Shown: piece after piece, positions 15,396 to 19,427 of the stretch | Layout of the letters: every line of letters starts with the position of its first letter | Numbering within the stretch: position 1 is the first letter of the stretch | Source of the DNA: Bacteroidales bacterium | Lineage (GTDB): Bacteria > Bacteroidota > Bacteroidia > Bacteroidales > S143-33 | Length of the DNA: 19,427 bases | Direction: 5' to 3' | NCBI GenBank assembly: GCA_027083655.1 | Contig: JALWNS010000189.1 | Location: forward strand, 1-19,427 | Notes under the pieces: generated by a model | What the model was told of the DNA's origin: nothing | What the model saw: only the letters and a program-made list of their open reading frames with translations | Databases searched by the model: none | Program-made: the position numbers and the translations under genes

Positions 15396-17147
15396 TTAAT
15401 TTTTTTTGCCTTTGTCTGTATATAGAAAACGCTTGATTTTCTTTGTAGCAGTCTTGACAAACGGTTCTTTACGAAACTCAACTTTCTGTATACGTGCATA
15501 TTTACTTACGCGTTGATTAACAAAATCTTTAAGCTGCCGCTCCAAATTTTTAAGATATTCATTCACTATATCAGCCGAATGCTTCAGTTTATCCAACTGG
15601 GTCTGCGAGAATTCTGTAGCTTTATCTTTTTGTTGGTTAAACCATTCAACTGCTTTTTGCTCGATCTCATCAAAATCTACATGTACCAGAGCTACTAACT
15701 TACCTTCTTGTTGTATAACCAGGGATTCGTTAACATTCTCAAAACTATTGATAATAGCTTCAATTTCTTCTGGGTAAATATTCTCGCCCGAAGGCCCCAG
15801 GATCATATTCTTACTACGTCCACGTATATACAGGTGTCCATCTTTGTCAAACACACCAAGGTCACCAGTGCGGAACCAGCCATCTTCGGTGAATGTTTGT
15901 TTTGTCAGCTCAGGTTCTTTGTAATAGCCAAGCATGACATTAGGGCCTCTGGCTATAATTTCGCCTTCACCAGTGTGTGGGTCAGGATCAAGTATTTTGA
16001 GGGTTACGGAACGCACAGCAGGTCCTGTAGACTGAAAACGCTGGTTTTTGGGATTAGATCCTGCCAACAATGGGGCTGTTTCCGTCAGACCATAACCTAC
16101 GGCGTATGGGAAACCTGCTTCGCGCATGAAGCGTTCAACCTCGGGATCGAGTTTGGCACCTCCTATGCCGAAGAATTTTAAATTACCTCCAAAGATTTTT
16201 TTAAGCTTCTTACCTGCTAGACTGTTTAGCATCTTTCGTCCAAACCCTGTTTTGTAAATCGAAGCAGTAATTTTTTTTGCTTGAATAGATGGCAAAATAT
16301 TTTTGCGGTAAATCTTTTCAATGATCAATGGCACAGAAAGCATAAAAGTGGGACGGACTTTTTTCAAAGCAGGTAATAGTATAGATGCTGTAGGAGGTTT
16401 TTCGAGATAATAAACTGTTGCACCATGCAGGAATGGAGCCAAAAAACCAATTGTATTCTCGTAAGTATGGGACAAAGGTAATATAGAAAGGAATTTCTCT
16501 CCAGGGTCTATATTCTGAACATACTGGACATCGAGAGTGTTGGAAATAATACTACGGTGGGAATGCATCACCCCCTTGGACTTACCAGTAGTACCAGAGG
16601 TGTAAATGATCACAGCCAGGTCAGTCTCATTTATATCTGGCTCCTGGTCATCGGCCAGGGGCTTGTCAGAAAGGAAAGGCTTATTACCCGCAGTATCAAA
16701 ATTTTCCAGGTCTGTGAACTGTGTAAAATCCTCTACCAGGATTATATCTTTAATTTCAGTTTGGACCTCCTTGAGCTTTGGCAAAAGTCTCTTTGATACA
16801 AATAGCACCTTACTCTCAGAATGGGAAAGTATGTTTTCCACCTCGTGGGCAGAGAAATCAGGCAAAAGAGGCACGGCAACCAGACCTGCTGAGGTGAGAG
16901 CAAGGTATGTAATACCCCAATTGGGCATATTTTCGCTCCACAGTGCAACTTTATCGCCCTTGTGTAGCCCGAGGCTATCAAATAAAGACTTCTTGAGCCG
17001 CTGTATTGTGTCATAAGCCCCGGAGTAAGTATATTGTTGACCTGATGACAGTCCGACCCATGCCAGCCGGTCTCCGTATGTCTGTGCAGAAAAACGCACC
17101 AAAGCCCGGAATGTCTTGGGTCTCAAATCTAAATATTTATGCTTCAT
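15396..17147 (-). CDS. Long-chain acyl-CoA synthetase (AMP-forming)
   Basis: A 583-residue ANL-superfamily ligase that activates a fatty acid with ATP and CoA through an acyl-AMP intermediate, FadD-like. Motifs in order: YTSGTTGKSKG P-loop at 182-192, PLSHTYENTIG at 224-234 (substrate-pocket region typical of long-chain enzymes), GYGLTETAP at 351-359, GWFRTGDLG at 423-431, GRSKNMILGPSGENIYPEE at 443-461, and a C-terminal KTATKKIKR carrying the catalytic Lys. Chain length is inferred from overall similarity to the long-chain group. Its ATG overlaps the kinase stop (ATGA at 17144-17147), which indicates translational coupling, and lepA follows after 30 bases. Confidence 0.92.
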   Translation of the reverse strand: MKHKYLDLRPKTFRALVRFSAQTYGDRLAWVGLSSGQQYTYSGAYDTIQRLKKSLFDSLGLHKGDKVALWSENMPNWGITYLALTSAGLVAVPLLPDFSAHEVENILSHSESKVLFVSKRLLPKLKEVQTEIKDIILVEDFTQFTDLENFDTAGNKPFLSDKPLADDQEPDINETDLAVIIYTSGTTGKSKGVMHSHRSIISNTLDVQYVQNIDPGEKFLSILPLSHTYENTIGFLAPFLHGATVYYLEKPPTASILLPALKKVRPTFMLSVPLIIEKIYRKNILPSIQAKKITASIYKTGFGRKMLNSLAGKKLKKIFGGNLKFFGIGGAKLDPEVERFMREAGFPYAVGYGLTETAPLLAGSNPKNQRFQSTGPAVRSVTLKILDPDPHTGEGEIIARGPNVMLGYYKEPELTKQTFTEDGWFRTGDLGVFDKDGHLYIRGRSKNMILGPSGENIYPEEIEAIINSFENVNESLVIQQEGKLVALVHVDFDEIEQKAVEWFNQQKDKATEFSQTQLDKLKHSADIVNEYLKNLERQLKDFVNQRVSKYARIQKVEFRKEPFVKTATKKIKRFLYTDKGKKN

Positions 17148-18100
17148 TGTCCGTTGGTTTTACTAAAAATATGTGATGTTTTTGGAAAGTCAAATTTAAC
17201 TAATTCTATAAAATCATCAATTCGTTGCATAATTTCTGTCTGCTTGAGCGAGGCCAACCGTTCTGTCCCAAATTTCTCTACAGTAAAGGAAGCCAGGACA
17301 GAACCTGCAATGACGGCACTTTTGAGATTCTCGAAAGAATAATCATCCGATGTTGCCATAAAACCGCATAGGCCTCCTGCAAACGTATCACCTGCTCCTG
17401 TCGGATTAAAAATATCTGGTAAAGATAAAGCCGGAGCAAAAAACATTTTATCTTTGCTGAAAAGCAAAGCTCCATGCTCGCCTTTCTTAATTATCAAATA
17501 CCTAGGTCCCATTTTGAGAATTTCCTCTGCCGCAGCACGTATTGTACGTTTACCAGAGAGCATATACGCCTCCTGGTCATTAATAGTAAGCAAATCAATT
17601 TCTTTTAGAACCTGCATCAGCTCCTCTAACATTGTCATTATCCAGAAATCCATTGTGTCTAGAACAATAAGCCGTGGTCGGCGGTTCATTTGCTTGATAA
17701 CCTTAAACTGTACAACTGGCGATAAGTTAGCCAAAAGCAAAATATCTGGTTCACGGTATGAATCTGGTACAGTAGGATCAAATTTCTCCAGTACATTAAG
17801 GTCAGTAATCAGAGTCTGTCGCTGGTTCATGTCTTCGTAATACTTACCAGCCCAATAAAAAGTTTTTTCATGCTGATGAACCTCAACACCCTGAAGATCA
17901 ATATTATGACTTGAAAACAAATCAAAGAATTCTTGTTTAAAATCCCCGCCAACAATTGATATTACATTAATGCTCAGGTCAAAATACGAAGCTGCCAGGG
18001 CACTATAAGCTGCTGCCCCACCTAATACACGGCCTGAGCGGCCACGGGGAGTCTCGATGTCGTCATAAGCCAGACTTCCAACTATAACTAATTGTCTCAT
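17144..18100 (-). CDS. PfkB-family carbohydrate (ribokinase-like) kinase
   Basis: A 318-residue PfkB/ribokinase-fold kinase that would phosphorylate a sugar or nucleoside with ATP; the substrate is unknown. Visible motifs are the N-terminal GGAAAYSALAASYF (residues 27-40, the substrate-binding GG region) and the C-terminal PfkB signature NPTGAGDTFAGG (232-243), whose Asp238 is the catalytic base. The start RQLVIVGSLAYDDIETP is typical of a conserved Bacteroidota sugar-kinase family. The ATG at 18100 is chosen over an in-frame TTG at 18130 because the predicted -7 element covers 18128-18135. It is the first gene of the operon and overlaps the acyl-CoA ligase by four bases. Adenosine kinase-like activity is an alternative. 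Confidence 0.9.
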   Translation of the reverse strand: MRQLVIVGSLAYDDIETPRGRSGRVLGGAAAYSALAASYFDLSINVISIVGGDFKQEFFDLFSSHNIDLQGVEVHQHEKTFYWAGKYYEDMNQRQTLITDLNVLEKFDPTVPDSYREPDILLLANLSPVVQFKVIKQMNRRPRLIVLDTMDFWIMTMLEELMQVLKEIDLLTINDQEAYMLSGKRTIRAAAEEILKMGPRYLIIKKGEHGALLFSKDKMFFAPALSLPDIFNPTGAGDTFAGGLCGFMATSDDYSFENLKSAVIAGSVLASFTVEKFGTERLASLKQTEIMQRIDDFIELVKFDFPKTSHIFSKTNGQ

Positions 18101-18127
18101 TTTTATTTGGTTATTTTTTAGGCCGTG

Positions 18128-18135
18128 CAAAAATA
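18128..18135 (-). promoter_or_regulatory. -7 promoter element of the kinase-ligase-lepA-siaC operon
   Basis: TATTTTTG (- strand) matches TAnnTTTG, with a TTTG at 18153-18156 as a possible -33 element 17 bases upstream. It lies 27 bases before the chosen kinase start. Confidence 0.6.
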
Positions 18136-18198
18136 TAACAATCTAAATTAAGCAAAAATTTTTTATAAAAAAATTTGGAAGATTTGCTGGAGGTTTTT

Positions 18199-18206
18199 TA
18201 TATTTG
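18199..18206 (+). promoter_or_regulatory. -7 promoter element of the tRNA-Asn gene
   Basis: TATATTTG fits TAnnTTTG exactly, with a TTTG at 18174-18177 as a -33 element (21-base spacer). It lies 25 bases before the mature tRNA. Confidence 0.65.
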
Positions 18207-18231
18207 CAATGCAATTTTTGAGAATAACCAC

Positions 18232-18305
18232 TCCCCCGTAGCTCAGTTGGTTAGAGCACCGGACTGTTAATCCGGGTGTCGAAGGTTCAAGTCCTTCCGG
18301 GGGAG
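18232..18305 (+). tRNA. tRNA-Asn (anticodon GTT)
   Basis: 74 bases fold into a full cloverleaf: acceptor stem TCCCCCG / CGGGGGA with G discriminator, D-arm with AGCTCAGTTGGTTAGAGC, anticodon loop CTGTTAA with anticodon GTT, and T-arm with GGTTCAAGTCC. The 3' CCA is not encoded and must be added enzymatically. It has its own promoter and terminator. Confidence 0.97.
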
Positions 18306-18312
18306 CTTTTTT

Positions 18313-18347
18313 ACAGGCGCCCTCTCCGAGGGCGACTGTTTGTTTTT
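18313..18347 (+). terminator. Intrinsic terminator after tRNA-Asn
   Basis: The stem ACAG-G-CGCCCTC / GAGGGCG-A-CTGT (18313-18324 with 18328-18339) has a TCC loop and one G/A mismatch and is followed by TTTGTTTTT. It starts eight bases after the tRNA. Confidence 0.85.
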
Positions 18348-18375
18348 AATCCTGCCTGGTGTTGACAAAAAATTT

Positions 18376-18383
18376 TATCTTTG
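18376..18383 (+). promoter_or_regulatory. -7 promoter element for the WbqC-family gene
   Basis: TATCTTTG fits TAnnTTTG and lies 22 bases before the ATG at 18406, downstream of the tRNA terminator. It probably starts a surface-glycan transcript that runs off the window. Confidence 0.6.
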
Positions 18384-18405
18384 CTTAAAAATGTAAAGAA
18401 CAGTT

Positions 18406-19107
18406 ATGAAACGTGTAGCCATAATCCAGTCTAATTATATACCTTGGAAAGGTTACTTTGACCTTATAAATCTGGTGGATGTATTTATCTTTTATGACCA
18501 TGTCCAATATACTAAGAATGACTGGCGTAATAGAAATAAAATAAAAGTACCAGGTGGGACACAATGGTTGACTATCCCTGTAAAAACAAAAGGTTTATTC
18601 CCTGGTTTGAAAATACAAGATGCAGAAGTAGAAAACCAAAAATGGAGAAAAAAACATTGGAAATCTCTTGAGACTCATTATCGCAAAGCCCAGTACTTTG
18701 ATAAATACGCAGAAATATTTAGAGATTTATATTTAAATGATGATGAGACTAAGCTGGCAAAAATCAACTATAAATTTATCTTCAAAATAAATGAAATATT
18801 AGGTATTGATACAGAAATCCACTGGTCAACAGAGTACATTTTAGAAGGCGATAAGAATATGGTGTTAATAAACATATTAAAACAAATTGGTGGCGATATA
18901 TATTTATCCGGTCCTGCTGCCAAATCATATTTAGACGAGGAGTTATTTAATAAAGAAAGGATAAAAGTAGAATGGATGGATTATTCTGGCTATCCGGAAT
19001 ATCCACAGCTCTATACTCCCCCTTTTATCCACGAGGTAAGTATACTTGACCTTATCTTTAACACCGGACCCAATGCTCCTAAATACATGAAAAGTTTTAA
19101 AAAATGA
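18406..19107 (+). CDS. WbqC-family protein
   Basis: A 233-residue WbqC-like protein, a family found in O-antigen and other surface polysaccharide loci; its precise reaction is not established (a role in amino-sugar modification has been suggested). Recognisable conserved blocks are IIQSNYIPWKGYFDLI at 6-21, FYDHVQYTKNDWRNRN at 29-44, WLTIPVK, KHWKSLETHYRKAQYF and the late YLSGPAAKSYLDEELF. Length is typical, and the ATG fits the family N-terminus. It overlaps the following sulfotransferase-like gene by ATGA (19104-19107), so the two are probably co-translated. Base composition is low in GC: by hand count two sampled 60-base lines (18721-18840) have 25-28% GC against about 42% in one lepA line. 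Confidence 0.9.
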   Translation: MKRVAIIQSNYIPWKGYFDLINLVDVFIFYDHVQYTKNDWRNRNKIKVPGGTQWLTIPVKTKGLFPGLKIQDAEVENQKWRKKHWKSLETHYRKAQYFDKYAEIFRDLYLNDDETKLAKINYKFIFKINEILGIDTEIHWSTEYILEGDKNMVLINILKQIGGDIYLSGPAAKSYLDEELFNKERIKVEWMDYSGYPEYPQLYTPPFIHEVSILDLIFNTGPNAPKYMKSFKK

Positions 19108-19427
19108 GTTATTTTTTTATCACAGGGACTTATAGATCTGGCACTACATTACTGCAAAAATTAATTGGTGCAGATAATCGTTTTTTCTCCTTAGAGCAAC
19201 CCTTACCTACAGCCTATATATACCTGAAGAGCAATTTTCTGCAATCTCTTGGCTACAGGGATAATCTTCCATTAGGCACTTTATTCAATGAAACTAGGTA
19301 CCGGTATGAAGACTTTACCAGCTACCTCCAGAAATATTACATATCAGAAAAAGATATTGACGAGATTTTTTCTTTAGCAGAAAATTTTAATGGTGTCAAA
19401 ACAAAAGAAATTTTTAATATTAAAGGT
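19104..19427 (+). CDS. Sulfotransferase-like protein (3' end outside window)
   Basis: The first 108 residues of an open frame that runs off the right edge. Residues 4-17, FFITGTYRSGTTLL, form a 5'-phosphosulfate-binding loop (PSB-loop, a P-loop variant) characteristic of PAPS-dependent sulfotransferases. This is followed by QKLIGADNRFFSLEQPLP, the usual region where these enzymes read family-specific substrates. The ATG overlaps the WbqC-family stop. The context suggests sulfation of a surface glycan, but the acceptor and the catalytic residues further on cannot be seen. A different P-loop nucleotide enzyme is possible. Confidence 0.7.
   Translation, partial: MSYFFITGTYRSGTTLLQKLIGADNRFFSLEQPLPTAYIYLKSNFLQSLGYRDNLPLGTLFNETRYRYEDFTSYLQKYYISEKDIDEIFSLAENFNGVKTKEIFNIKG

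Noticed and set aside
14529..15399. Several + strand ORFs of 80-120 residues opposite lepA
   Set aside because: Shadows of the strongly biased lepA codons, with no recognisable motifs.
18101..18130. Extension of the PfkB kinase to an upstream TTG
   Set aside because: It would place the start in the predicted -7 element, and the conserved N-terminus begins at the ATG at 18100.
18232..18305. Integration site (att) duplicating the tRNA-Asn 3' end
   Set aside because: No second copy of the tRNA 3' segment and no integrase were seen in the window.

Overview
The window looks like chromosomal DNA of a member of the Bacteroidota, probably Bacteroidales-like; I cannot place it more finely. The evidence is: near-perfect copies of the phylum's -7 promoter element TAnnTTTG in front of most transcription units; start codons without Shine-Dalgarno sequences; a secreted C10 (streptopain-like) protease ending in a type IX secretion sorting domain; a large secreted BNR/Asp-box repeat protein; and a WbqC-family protein. 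Codon and base use is moderately AT-rich throughout, and richest in AT at the right end.

Layout, left to right. Positions 55-2460 encode a large membrane-bound, ion-pumping pyrophosphatase (+), closed by a strong intrinsic terminator. The 430 bases after it hold a tandem array of ~71-base units, each able to fold into three small hairpins; the array runs into the stop codon of a convergent NodB-type polysaccharide deacetylase (-, 2893-3540). A divergent + strand set follows: a lipoprotein/outer-membrane-type protein (3586-4218), panC (4270-5118) and panD (5177-5530), the two enzymes that make pantothenate from pantoate and aspartate; each gene has its own -7 element. Two secreted proteins lie on the - strand: the C10 protease (5660-8431) and the BNR-repeat protein (8576-11800), each ending in its own hairpin terminator. 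A GT4-like glycosyltransferase (+, 12031-13179) then meets the tail of a - strand operon.

That operon (18100 down to 13172) reads PfkB-family kinase, long-chain acyl-CoA ligase, LepA (EF4), SiaC-like regulatory phosphoprotein. The genes overlap or nearly abut, so they are probably one transcript. Divergent from it is a tRNA-Asn(GTT) gene with its own promoter and terminator, followed by a WbqC-family gene and the start of a sulfotransferase-like gene cut by the window edge; these two overlap by ATGA and probably begin a surface-glycan cluster.

Most of the content is recognisable housekeeping or ordinary Bacteroidota accessory genes. The least explained items are the hairpin repeat array at 2517-2894, the non-canonical substrate-binding signature of the pyrophosphatase, and an orphan SiaC-like protein in a lepA operon. 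I did not find a clearly new multi-gene system.
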